A stretch of DNA of 64,000 bases from the NCBI GenBank assembly GCA_963662155.1, contig OY759274.1, positions 45,555,565-45,619,564 on the forward strand, written 5' to 3'. The notes below the pieces were generated by a model, which had not been told where the DNA came from, did not search any database, and saw only the letters and a program-made list of their open reading frames with translations. The DNA is from Lamellibrachia columna. Taxonomy: Eukaryota > Annelida > Polychaeta > Sabellida > Siboglinidae. Position 1 is the first letter of the stretch. Every line of letters begins with the position of its first letter. This document shows, piece by piece, positions 22,000-32,964 of the stretch. Both the position numbers and the translations under genes were made by a program.

Positions 22000-22918
22000 G
22001 TTAAATAAATCAAAGTTATATAAATTAAGTAAAAAAATTACTGTGGCACTGTAACTTATAATATTATAAGTAACAGTGTGATAGTATTCCATGGAGGTCA
22101 ATAGTGATTGCAGAGAAACAGATTATGCATTTAAATAAATTAACTATTTACAAACATTGGTAATGTGTCATGACTAGACGCTGGTGTGGTTAATGGTCAC
22201 CAGATGGCAGCACACACCAGATTATGGTGCAGATCTATGGTAGACAAAATATTCCTGTAGATTTTCTTGTAAAGGAAACTGTAGGATTTGATAAAAACTC
22301 TACTACAGGTTGGTGACAGGAAAAGAGATATGCCACTTTGCTTGTTATATAGCATGAAATCAACATGTTTAATACTGTTTTGAAATGGAAAATAAATACT
22401 GATTAGAGGACATTCACTCCACCAGACATTTACTGTCTGCAAGACTCACTAGACAGTGCAAAGATGTCACACATAAATTATGATATTGATATTTGAGGTG
22501 CCTTCACTGTTCCATTGAGACCGAACCATGCAAACAATACTTTCAACCTTAAACAAGTTATGCAGTGATACAATTGTCAAAATGGCTGGAAAGCAAAGAA
22601 ACCTAACGAAATTAGCAAAGCTATAATGATTAATAATTACTTTATTTAATTACTTCAACTCTGGTGTCTGAGTTAGTGGGTGGCATCTTACCTAACATCT
22701 TAATCCTTCCTATCAACCCTAATGGTAGCATCAACCTCAGTCCTTACCCTAATTATAAGACACATTAATCATGTTTTACTTAGAATTAACACACTAAACA
22801 ATACAACACAACTGGAATATTGCCATTTAACATTTTCCCATGAAAACAGGAAAGCTATTCAAAAAAGGTTCTAAACTGACATGTATGTAACAACAATAAT
22901 GTTTAATTTCAGACAAAA
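22000..22918. other. Intron, no gene; contains a short dispersed block
   Basis: AT-rich intron sequence. The block at about 22260-22315 (gtaggatttgataaaaactc ... ggtgacagg) also occurs in diverged form at 16970-17010, suggesting an old dispersed repeat. Confidence 0.4.
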
Positions 22919-22920
22919 GT

Positions 22921-22974
<54 letters not shown>

Positions 22975-22976
22975 AC
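22919..22976. repeat. (AT)n microsatellite inside a palindrome
   Basis: gtcc(AT)n ggac: about 25 AT units bounded by complementary GTCC/GGAC, so the whole block is self-complementary. Confidence 0.95.
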
Positions 22977-22979
22977 GTC

Positions 22980-24008
22980 ATGTATTAAAAGTATACAATT
23001 GATCAATCCAATATTTAATCATTCTGTAATAAATAAAAGTGTGAAAATAATTCACAAAAAGTAGATTACCAGACCTTTCTAAACAGCATAAAAGGCTAAA
23101 TATTGACAAGCGAATGCGTTCGTTAAAAGATTTTACATAATTTGTAGTGAACATATGACTTGCCCTACAACAGGATGACAAGTTGTGTAAAATAAAAATA
23201 AAAAATGATATGCAACAGTAATGTCTTTCAGACTCTGTTTATAAAAATTACACAATTTAAACTGGTTTTTTAAATTAACGATAGTAGTCACTTGACAATT
23301 AAGTGGCCTTATGCGACGAGAATAAGTATTGTGTGCACCCAGTTTTACTATTACTAGCATTATTACAACTTGTAACACTGCACGGTTCCATGTACAATTA
23401 AGACATCCTGGAGACTGAACAAATGACACAACAGTTTGAATGAGAAACTATCAAGATGACAATGAGAAATGTTCTACATAAATACTGCAAAGATATAAGA
23501 CAGTTTGCTGAAGCAGCACCTGGGATTAGGGCTGATGCATGAATGCACCTTTTTATGCGATAACTGATAACACTGACAAAGGTTTCATGATAAATCTCAG
23601 GGAGTAGGCTATTGCTAGCTAATCAGTTATGATCTCCAGTGAAAGTGACACTGACAAGTTTGAGTTGGCACACCAAAATCTGAACACCCTTCGGTAGGTC
23701 TTTATAAATCAAGCAGCCTGCATGTGTTACTTCAATAGCAATGTCTATTCTACAACTTCTGTAAGATTTGTCAAACATGGTTTAGCCTATGTCATAATTT
23801 GTATTGTCTAAACATGAATATGTTGCAATATCACACAATTATACATACTAATCCTGCCAAAATTGCAAAAGAGGTCTGGCTCGATATACTATTGCATTTA
23901 GCTATTCACACTTTTGCAAGTGACCCCAATCTAATCATCAAAGTCAATTCTTTAGATGATTTTAACAAAAGTATGCAGTCTTTTATCAAACCAACTGTGT
24001 CTATTACT
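22980..24008. other. Intron, nothing recognised
   Basis: AT-rich DNA with short chance frames only. Confidence 0.35.
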
Positions 24009-24052
24009 TAAACTATTCACTACAAATCTGACCATCAACGAACCTGATTTGT
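24009..24052 (+). repeat. Dispersed repeat A, copy 2
   Basis: actattcactacaaatctga then ccatcaacgaacctgattt, matching 5441-5478. Confidence 0.6.
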
Positions 24053-24284
24053 GAATCAATTGAAGATGGAGTTTTAAGGGCTGACATATAAAGGTCATGA
24101 AAACCTTCACTAATGTTGCTGTTATTGGCACGAACTATGCCAAATATGATTAGAATTCAAACAAGAATAAACAGTTACAAAACAAAATTAATAAAGTTGA
24201 TAATTGTTTAAGATAATGTATCTAAACAAATAATTTAACAGTCTAGGAGATGTTTGAAGACACATTTGCCTCTCCAAACAGCTA

Positions 24285-24355
24285 TATCAATAACAACCTA
24301 GATATATCAATAGCAGCCTAGCTATATCAATAACAGCCTAGCTATATTCATGACA
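24285..24355. repeat. Short tandem repeat, about 20-21 bp, 4 copies
   Basis: agctatatcaataacagcct repeated with small changes. Confidence 0.8.
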
Positions 24356-24439
24356 AGGTAGTGAAATTGGCTGTTTAGATAACTTAGCATCAACTAGTGC
24401 AGAAACCTAATTCTAAAAAATTTGAAATTGTAATAAAGG

Positions 24440-24835
24440 GTTATTAATGGGTGGGCAAGTGATTGGGGAGGTGGTTGAGTTAGTGAGAGGTTGGGAAAGT
24501 GGTTCGATGGGTTAGTGGTTGGGAAGGTGGGTGAGTGGTTGGGTTGGTTAGTGGTTGGCAAGGTGGTTCGGTGGATGAGTGGTTAAGGAGGTGGTTGGGT
24601 GGGTAAGTGGGGGGAGGTGGTTAGGTGGGTAAGTGGTTGGGGAGGTGGTTGGGTGGGTAAGTGGCTGGGGATGTTGTTGGATGGGTAAGTGGGTGGGGAG
24701 GTGGTTGGGTGGGTAAGTGGTTGGGGAGGTGGTTGGGTGGGTAAGTGGTTGGGGAGGTGTTTGGGTGGGTAAGTGTTTGGGGAGGTGGTTGGGTGGGTAA
24801 GTGGTTGGGGAGGTGGTTGGGTGGGTAGGCACTGA
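24440..24835. repeat. GT-rich minisatellite, 28-bp unit (two 14-bp halves)
   Basis: ggttgggtgggtaagt alternates with ggttggggaggt. The plus strand is G/T only over long stretches with runs of GGG, giving G-quadruplex potential. Confidence 0.92.
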
Positions 24836-24839
24836 GACC

Positions 24840-26275
24840 CTAATCAGCAACACACTGACAATGTTCACTGGTTACGTAGATAGGCGCACAATGCTTAAGC
24901 AATCTGGATGTCATGTTGTCATAAAAAGTCCAAACTGCCCACAACTGAATGAATGCAATTTTACACTGTTCTACCTTAGAGATGTAGTAATAAAAGTGGA
25001 CAGCCAACTCCGGCTATATGTGCAAGCCTGTCATGTTGCCCAACTATAAACAATGGACCTAGACTGGACGTGTTTCTGATAGTAAGTGGGTTTAATCTAA
25101 GTAAATCTAAATTCACTTCCACTCATCCATTTCTCGATTTTTACCCGATTTGGGAATAGCATAGAAACTTAGTCCTTTGTGTGTGGAATTGTAGCATCCC
25201 CCCATCAGAAAGGAAAAAGCAGCGACTATATTTATATTGCTGACATGCGGTAACAGGAAAAGGGTTGTGCCATGTGGATTTTGCACATGCGTGTCACAAC
25301 ACAATCTCGCAAAATTCAAGTTGGCTATGCACTTTTATTAATGCTATATATCTGTTCTATGGTTTTACGAAACACAAGCATACGTAGATTGCAATACAAG
25401 ATGAGATTGACTTGATGAATTTAGAAATAACTGCATTGCACAGGCATGCTAGCTGCAGGAGTTATTTCTATTTCTGATCTCTTCATGAGGGGCGCTGCTA
25501 TTTCTGTTGTGCAGAGCAAGCAATAAAATCAAATGAATTAATCTGAATGCACACGTAATGAAATCTGAAAAAGCCAAGGATATAAAGAGCCGTGGCACCA
25601 CGGAGGTGTCCATATATACAGTGTAACGTACCTTAAATCATAGCAAGAACATACCACTTTGATGACGTGTATCTTTATTTGTGAAAATGAGAAACCCGTA
25701 TCCTAGTTGCAATTTTAATAAGTTTATTTTTTATAGTGCACTTTCCCTGAAAGCTAAGTGCACTTGACATAAAATGCATCAAATAAACAAATATAAAAAA
25801 GTATATAATATATATATATATAATATGTATGTATGTAAAAAATACATATAAAACTGTGTTAAAATTTATTATAATAACATTAATTTATATAAACACATTA
25901 TTTATTAATACAAGCCAGCTCTGCAGATACTACAACTTGTTTAAGACTGTCACTCACCATGTTGATATAATACAGATTGCTGAGGCAGAGCGTAGCCAGG
26001 AAGCACCACCTCTGTCATAATACTGAATAAAAGGCAAGGTGCTGAATTTATGCAAACACACGCAATGTTGTTTTTACTAAAAACAATATAACATTACTCA
26101 AAGACAAAGCCTGGAACAACCAACTCCTCATAATGTTGATATAAAAGGCACACCATTGAATTCATGCAAACTCAATCAAGTGTGCGCTATCATAAGTTGT
26201 TTTTATTTGAAAAAGTTATATAAGATGTGAAAAACTGTAAAGCCTACGGCAATACCACAAAGTATCCTCTCAATT
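24840..26275. other. Intron with a dispersed element and short AT repeats
   Basis: No exon seen. 25715-25800 carries the tttatagtgcactttccctg type block that recurs at 47465-47530; both are followed by TA-rich sequence (25807-25825; 47622-47690). Confidence 0.45.
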
Positions 26276-26637
26276 AGGATGCATAAGGCTGGCTCCACTG
26301 CGACTAGCATTGCATATTTCTACATGTCAACAATTAGGATACATAAGGCTGGCTCCACTGCGACTAGCATTGCATATTTCTACATGTCAACAATTAGGAT
26401 ACATAAGGCTGGCTCCACTGCGACTAGCATTGCATATTTCTACATGTCAACAATTAGGATACATAAGGCTGGCTCCACTGCGACTAGCATTGCATATTTC
26501 TACATGTCAACAATTAGGATACATAAGGCTGGCTCCACTGCGACTAGCATTGCATATTTCTACATATCAACAATTAGGATGCATAAGGCTGGCTCCACTG
26601 CGACTAGCATTGCATATTTCTACATGTCAACAATTAG
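26276..26637. repeat. Minisatellite, 60-bp unit, 6 nearly identical copies
   Basis: Unit contains acataaggctggctccactg, then cgactagcattgcatatttc. Copies differ at only a few sites (gcataagg/acataagg; acatatcaac), indicating recent amplification or gene conversion. Stop-free in two plus frames because 60 is a multiple of 3. Confidence 0.97.
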
Positions 26638-26696
26638 GGCTAGCAAGGCCATTTATTGGTCACAATGATACTCAAGCTGGGATGACTACAGTGCAG

Positions 26697-26905
26697 CAGT
26701 GGAGCAGTTCAGCAGTTAGAGCACTGGTCTGTCAGTTCAGCAGTTAGAGCACTGGTCTGTCAGTTCAGCAGTTAGAGCACTGGTCTGTCAGTTCAGCAGT
26801 TAGAGCACTGGTCTGTCAGTTCAGCAGTTGGAGCACTGGTCTGTCAGTTCAGCAGTTAGAGCACTGGTCTGTTAGTTCAGCAGTTAGAGCACTGGTCTGT
26901 CAGTT
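26697..26905. repeat. Minisatellite, 28-bp unit, about 8 copies, derived from a tRNA-like SINE head
   Basis: Unit agttcagcagttagagcact + ggtctgtc equals the A-box and anticodon-arm region of the SINE that follows directly. Confidence 0.92.
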
Positions 26906-27260
26906 GGGTGGACCGAGGTTTGAGTCCACGTATTGTTGTTTCAAAACTTGAAAGTTCGTTCACCCCACTTTGCCTGTGTCTTTCCGAAGAGACACTAAAA
27001 GCCGTTGATCCCTTCTATCTGGCGTCTACACCAGGGGAAGTGAAAGTTTCCACACGGGGTAAATGTGTAACCCATCATGCACTCACAAACTCCAACATGC
27101 ACCATTTGTATCTAGGATGGGCGATGAATTAGCTACTGCCAATAAACCAACTAGCATGCCTTGTCCACACGGATACCAGTGCTGCAGAAAATGTCACCAT
27201 CATTACTAACCATAAAGGTTCACTTATATTGCTCTAAGTGACTGATTTGATTCGATTTCA
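26880..27260 (+). mobile_element. tRNA-derived SINE
   Basis: tRNA-like head: ttagagcactggtctgtcag (A-box side) then ccgaggtttgagtcc (B box, consensus GGTTCGAATCC with changes). A non-tRNA body (ccgaagagacactaaaagcc) follows, and a tgatttgattcgattt tail resembling LINE 3' tails. Transcribed by RNA polymerase III when intact. Confidence 0.75.
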
Positions 27261-27689
27261 AATGTCATTGGTGTAGCAAACGACCAGTGGTCACTTTGTA
27301 TGGTCACTCTGAGTTACCGCTGACCACACTGGCCCCAAAAAATGGGTGATCTAATGAGAAAACCTACATGAGTGCCAAGCCAATGTGACGTTCTCAAGTG
27401 GCACTCAAAGCGGTTGACATCTGTCTTGTCACAAGGCTTTCTAGTTGCATTGCCACAAGAGACAAGTCTAAGTAAGCAAGGACGAGATGATTTTCCGTGA
27501 CAGTGCCTTTACAAGGCCGCAGCACGGTTGGAACATGACTCGGAGAACCACACACCTCAGCTAGTGATTCTCAGACAAATTGTATAAAATAATAGTAGTA
27601 TCTTCTTCTTCTTAGCTGCTGTTTTATTCAACATCGTACATTGATGTAATATTCCCAAACATTATTTATTTTCCACTCACAGGTGATAA

Positions 27690-28572
27690 AGGTGCTCAGT
27701 TTGAGTGCACGCAGGTAGGTTTGCTCAGTTTGAGTGCATGCAGGTAGGTTTGCTCAGTTTGAGTGCATGCAGGTAGATTTGTTCAGTTTTAGTGCACGCA
27801 GGTAGGTGTGTTCACTTTGAGCACATGCAGGTAGGTTTGTTCACTTTCAGTGCAGGCAGGTAGGTTTGTTCACTTTCAGTGCAGGCAGGTAGGTTTGTTC
27901 ACTTAGAACTTAGGCAGGCAGGTTTGCTCACTTTGAACACACGCAGGCAGGTTTGCTCACTTTGAGTGCAGGCAGGTAAGTTAATTGCTCACTTTGAGTA
28001 CAGGCAGGTAGGTTTGTTCACTATGAGCACATGCAGGTAGGTTAATTGCTCACTTTAAGAGCAGGTAGGTAGGTTAATTGCTCACTTTAAGAGCAGGTAG
28101 GTAGGTTAATTGCTCACTTTGAGTGCAGGCAGGTAGGTTAATTGCTCACTTTGAGTGCAGGCAGGTAGGTTAATTGCTTCCCTTGAGCGCATGCAGGCAG
28201 GTCTGCTCACTTTGAGCGCACGCAGGCAGGTCTGCTCACTTTGAACGTATGCAGGTAGGTTTGTTCACTTTGAGTGCAGACAGGTAGATTTGCTCACTTT
28301 GAGCTCATGCAGGTAGGTTTGCTCACTTTGAGCACATCCAGGCAAGTTTGCCACTTTGAGCACAGGCACGTAGGTTTGTTCACTTTGAGCGCATGCAAGT
28401 AGGTTTGCTCACTTTGAGCGCATGTAGGTAGGTTTGTTCACTTTGAGCGCATATAGGTAGATTTGCTCACTTTGAGCACAGGCAGGTGGTTTGCTCACTT
28501 TGAGGTTTGCTCACTTTGAGCACATGCAGGTAGGTTTGCTCACTTTGAGCACAAGCAGGTAGGTTTGCATTA
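27690..28572. repeat. Minisatellite, 28-33-bp unit, about 30 copies, heterogeneous
   Basis: Core aggtaggtttgctcactttg + agcgcatgc. A subset between 27970 and 28170 carries a TTAATTGC insertion, marking a local sub-family expansion. Confidence 0.93.
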
Positions 28573-28954
28573 TTGCAGCTGAAGTGCCATCTGGTGAATA
28601 TGAAGTTGCCAAAGTTGCACACAGGTTGACGTCATTCAAAGTATTATGTAGCGGGGTGATACAGGGTCTGAAGTTAACTAACGTTGGTTTCATGAAGTGT
28701 CATGTGCACATGCATCATTGTTTTGACATCATTCCTAATTATGTATTGCATTTTGTAGAAAAAAAATCTGGTGGCCAAAAACTTTCCATACATTAGCCAC
28801 ACCATTCACCATGTTTTCCTTTCAATTCGCAAACTGAAATATTTTCACTAAAAAGTTGAATAAACTCTACTGTCTGCAAGAGCAATCAGAGGGTCTGTAA
28901 ATTAGTCTTTGTGACATCTTTAAACGACAAACTTTGGCAAAAAAACATCCACCA

Positions 28955-29080
28955 GTATGATGACACAGAGGACCTACAATCGACCAATATAATGACACCG
29001 GGGACCCACCAGTGACTGGCATGATGACATAGAGGACCCACCAGTGACCAGTATGATGACACAGAGGACCCACTTCATCC
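28955..29080. repeat. Distal segment of the 32-bp minisatellite
   Basis: gacccaccagtgaccagtat units as in 29250-29643, separated from it by about 170 nt of single-copy DNA. Confidence 0.88.
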
Positions 29081-29249
29081 AATAGGCATGTTACAAATGT
29101 CAGGGATTTTCCTTGCATGTGCAGACTTTGTCTTTGCATTGGCCATGATATGTTGCTGGCAAGGAAAATGATAAATTAGATAAAAGTTGGTTAACTAATT
29201 TTCTCTGAATAACAGAAAAGATAGATAATATATGTTACATGCCTACATA

Positions 29250-29643
29250 CAAGTGACCAGTATAATGATATAGAAGACCCACCAGTGACCAGTATGATGA
29301 CAGGGGACCCACCAGTGACTAGCATGATGACACCCTGGACCCACCAGTGACCAGCATGACACAGAGGACCCACCAGTGACCAGTATGATGACACAGAGGA
29401 CCAACAAGTGACAAGTAGAGTGACAGAGGACCCACCAGTGACCAGAATGATGACACAGAGGACCCACCATGGCCCAATAGAATGACACAGAGAAACCACC
29501 AGTGACCAGTATGATTACACAACGGACCTGGCAGTGACTAGTATGATAACACAGCAGACACACCAGTGACCAGTATGGCAACACAGAGGACCTACCAGTA
29601 TGATAACACAGTGAACTTACCAGTGACCAGTATAATGACCTAC
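29250..29643. repeat. 32-bp minisatellite beginning at an exon/5' splice-site junction
   Basis: On the sense (minus) strand the unit is catactggtcactggtgggt + cctctgtgtcat. The first unit begins at the donor of the 29644-29907 exon, and units repeat donor-like gtaggt, gtaagt and gtgggt. See findings. Confidence 0.93.
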
Positions 29644-29907
29644 CAGTTATGAGGCCATGTATGGGGTTAGTCTGCAATAGCCAACTGTTATTCCAGCGAT
29701 TCACGTTCCTATACACCGAGCCATTCCAGTCAGCATTCCTGTTGATCAGTTTCCTGGTGCGTGTGCGCTGCGCATACAGCTGCAGTAAGCGAGTGCACAC
29801 CTCACGAGGAAGGTTTGCCCGCCACACCTCGGGAGGCAGGTGTGCTGACTGCCTACGCAGCAGGGACGAGTTTCGCAGTGTCATTGTGTCTCTCATGAGT
29901 GCAACGT
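29644..29907 (-). CDS. APBB2-like: Second coding exon of the APBB gene, N-terminal basic region
   Basis: The frame reads NVALMRDTMTLRNSSLL, then a basic, helix-prone stretch (REVCTRLLQLYAQRTRTRK) and a Trp/Asn-rich end (DWNGSVYRNVNRWNNSW). The acceptor (gatacag at 29908) is weak in pyrimidines; donor GTAGGT lies at 29643. It enters with 2 bases and leaves with 1, matching the first exons upstream and the 21970 exon downstream (G+AT = Asp). No domain is recognised; the region corresponds in position to the poorly conserved Fe65 N-terminus. The exon's 3' edge is the first unit of a 32-bp minisatellite that repeats splice-donor-like sequence, so alternative exon ends at 29621 or 29596 are possible. 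An ATG at 29896 could also serve as a start. Confidence 0.68.
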
Positions 29908-30524
29908 CTGTATCACCAGAGGGTCCTCAACTTGACAATGGTGACAGTGGACACATTTGTTGAGATCCTGTCAATACCAGTTGACAATAACACTACTACA
30001 GATGCGCTCGTTCTCAGTGTTTACTTCGATGACAAAAAAGCTTTTTAAAACTCCCCAGCTGTGGCGTGATTCGTTGACAAGCTGGGATAGCTCCACATGG
30101 GACCGACTACTAGCTGACGTCATCGCAGGTTGAAGCAACGGTGCTTTGTGTCATCCCACAAGCTGTATACACACAGAAACTCCATTGAAAGCCATGTAAA
30201 ATCAATGCTCGTTTTGCGAATTTACACAGACAAGACGATAGTGCTTCCAGTGCTCCTGAAGGGATCTATGTCCCCATCTCAGCTCCAGCTGAGCGTGGCC
30301 TGAAGAACAGTCAACAGTGAATCCAATTTATTGCAGCAACCACTACAGCTACGAGTGCAACCGAGATCGACACTGAGCATGGATACCAATATCACATGGC
30401 AAAATAGTTATGTGTGTACATTATGCATGTCTCTCTTCATTACGGTGTTAGTCGACACATTCTGTTGTCGTGAGCAAGTGCCCAATCAGATTATTGCAAG
30501 TGATTGTTGTGGCTTCCGGTAATA

Positions 30525-30960
30525 ACAGACAGCCAAACTTATGTCACTGTGATCACTCAGCAAAACTGACAGCCCAACTTATGTCACTGTGATCACTCAG
30601 CAAAACTGATAGCCCAAATTACGTCACTGTGTTCATTTGGTCAACAATGAACAGCCCAACTTGTGCCATTGTGTTCATTCAAGCAACAAAGGCAAGCTGA
30701 ACTTAAGTCACTGTGTTCACTTGGGCAATAATGATCAGCCCAATGCTGAGCAACCCAACTCGTGTCATTGTTTTTCTTGGGCAGCACCAGACAGCCCACA
30801 TGATCTTCACTTGGTCAACATGGGGTAGCCCAACTTGTGCCCCCAAGTTTACGCAGGTTCCATTGAGCAACCCAACTTGTGTCATCACATTCACCTGGGC
30901 AATGACGGACAGCCGAACTTGTTTCATCATGTTCACTTGTGTAAAGCCAAACTTTCACCA
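30525..30960. repeat. Degenerate minisatellite, about 40-47 bp, about 9-10 copies
   Basis: acagcccaacttatgtcact + gtgatcactcagcaa; copies become more diverged towards 30960. Confidence 0.85.
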
Positions 30961-32369
30961 TCTTCACTTCACCAATGCTGTTTCACTTATTGTATGACTT
31001 GACATCAAAAGGTGGCACAAACACTAGGGACTACTTCTCTGTGCCTGACAGCACCACAAGTAGCACTAAACCACCGACAGAGCGCACTAAGCTTCATCCG
31101 GTGCCAATATCACCAAATGTGAATCACTGGCATTGACCTGTGGAGCAACAACTGGATTGACAGACAGATGCAGGGAACACAGGTCATGTGAGGGACATTG
31201 CCTATTGATCCATCATCCAGCTGCAGACACAACTATCTTCTTTCAACCAACGTCAGCAATGCACTGCACAGATACAAGGACCTGAAGCAGTCAGTGTGTG
31301 AATGCTTCAAGCACAGCTGACGGAGTGCCTGTCTGCTAACACTGTCATCAACTACCCCAAACACGAACTTCATATATCTCTTGTGCCATCTGTAGATGTA
31401 GAGTCATGATGCAACAAATGCCAAATTCCTGACCAATTCCAGAGGTTGACAGTAAATCTATATGTCTGCAGCATTTAATAATTGTGCTGTATCCTTGCAC
31501 TGGACACTTTTCTGTTTGTCGACCCCTAACCCACCGATGACCCGCGAGACAGTGCCAAAATTTGAAAACACAACAAATTAATTAAATGATCAGATAAAAT
31601 GCATTTTCCTTCATAATTATATTTACAAAGTTTGGCAATGTTCATCAAATTTTAAATTTGGCATGGTCTAGACAAACAATTCAAGGATATCATCTTATGC
31701 TCAAAATCAGACACTAATTATGGCATATTTTATGCAGTGAATTTGTTTAGTTGTATTTGCCAGCACAGTTCATTACATCCAATGAGGTTCAAACCTGTCC
31801 ACTACTTAGAATTTGTACAGTTTGTTATGCAAGTGGCATTATAAAAAAATTCAAATATTTCTATTAAAATTTAAATATTTATGTGCACCCTAAAAAACTT
31901 TTTCCCAAACATAATATAGAAGTTCTGTAGTAACTTTTGTATTTCTAAAAGAAAATGGTTAATATTTAAGTTGAAGCATAATTTGTCATTTTCTTTATAG
32001 ACATGTCAGGTACCTTTTAGCCACAGACAGTGACTGATCACAAGTTCACTGGAGAGTGTCTGCGTGAATCTCCTGCATAATTGCAATAAGCCCAGCACCT
32101 CTTGATGTGCCTAAATCTTTAAACATCACTTTAACAAATCTCAAACTACAGCTACCTTCTGCAAAACAACTCATGACATATTTTGTTCTTAAAATTCCAT
32201 TTCCACCTTAAATCGTCGGCAGTACATCGCTCTGATGATATAACTTCTGCATGTCCCTGTTTATGATATCATGTCTGACAATTCTGGTTTGTTGTGCCTC
32301 TTAAGTTTGGGCTCCTGGTGATTTAGGAGCTAGAGAAGTTTTACTATTATTATTATATTCATTCTGACA
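30961..32369. other. Intron, no gene or clear element seen
   Basis: Single-copy-looking AT-rich DNA. Confidence 0.35.
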
Positions 32370-32690
32370 TTTACACTTGGCATTACCAACAATTTATACT
32401 TCGCTTTACCAACAATTTATACTTGGCATTACCAACAATTTATACTTCGCTTTACCAACAATTTACACTTGGCATTACCAACAATTTATACTTCGCTTTA
32501 CCAACAATTTATACTTGGCATTACCAACAATTTACACTTGGCATTACCAACAATTTATACTTGGCTTTACCAACAATTTATACTTGGCATTACCAACAAG
32601 TTATACTTGGCATTACCAACAATTTATACTTGGCATTACCAACAATTTATACTTGGCTTTACCAACAATTTATACTTGGCTTTATCAACA
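32370..32690. repeat. Minisatellite, 23-bp unit, about 14 copies
   Basis: ttggcattaccaacaattta + tac, with ggcatt/cgcttt/ggcttt variants. Confidence 0.95.
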
Positions 32691-32964
32691 AACCAAAATA
32701 TTATAATATATGCAGAGACACTAAAATAGCTTGTACAGAATTTAATAGAGCACGGAAACATTAATAATCACAATATTAACCTTCCTCAGTACAAATAACT
32801 GCATAGATAGAACCATCAAGTTAGTTCAAAGGCAGCTGATTCAGACACGCAGCAAGCAGGTCTTCAATGATTATGTCATTAATCTCACAGTGAATGTCTC
32901 TATATGCCTGATAGTGCCATCTCTGGTGAATGAAGCATTCATTCGTGATAGCTTTATAAATGTC

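Noticed and set aside
26697..26950. Functional tRNA gene
   Set aside because: Box motifs are tRNA-like, but the head is tandemly duplicated, the B box is altered and a non-tRNA body follows: a SINE.
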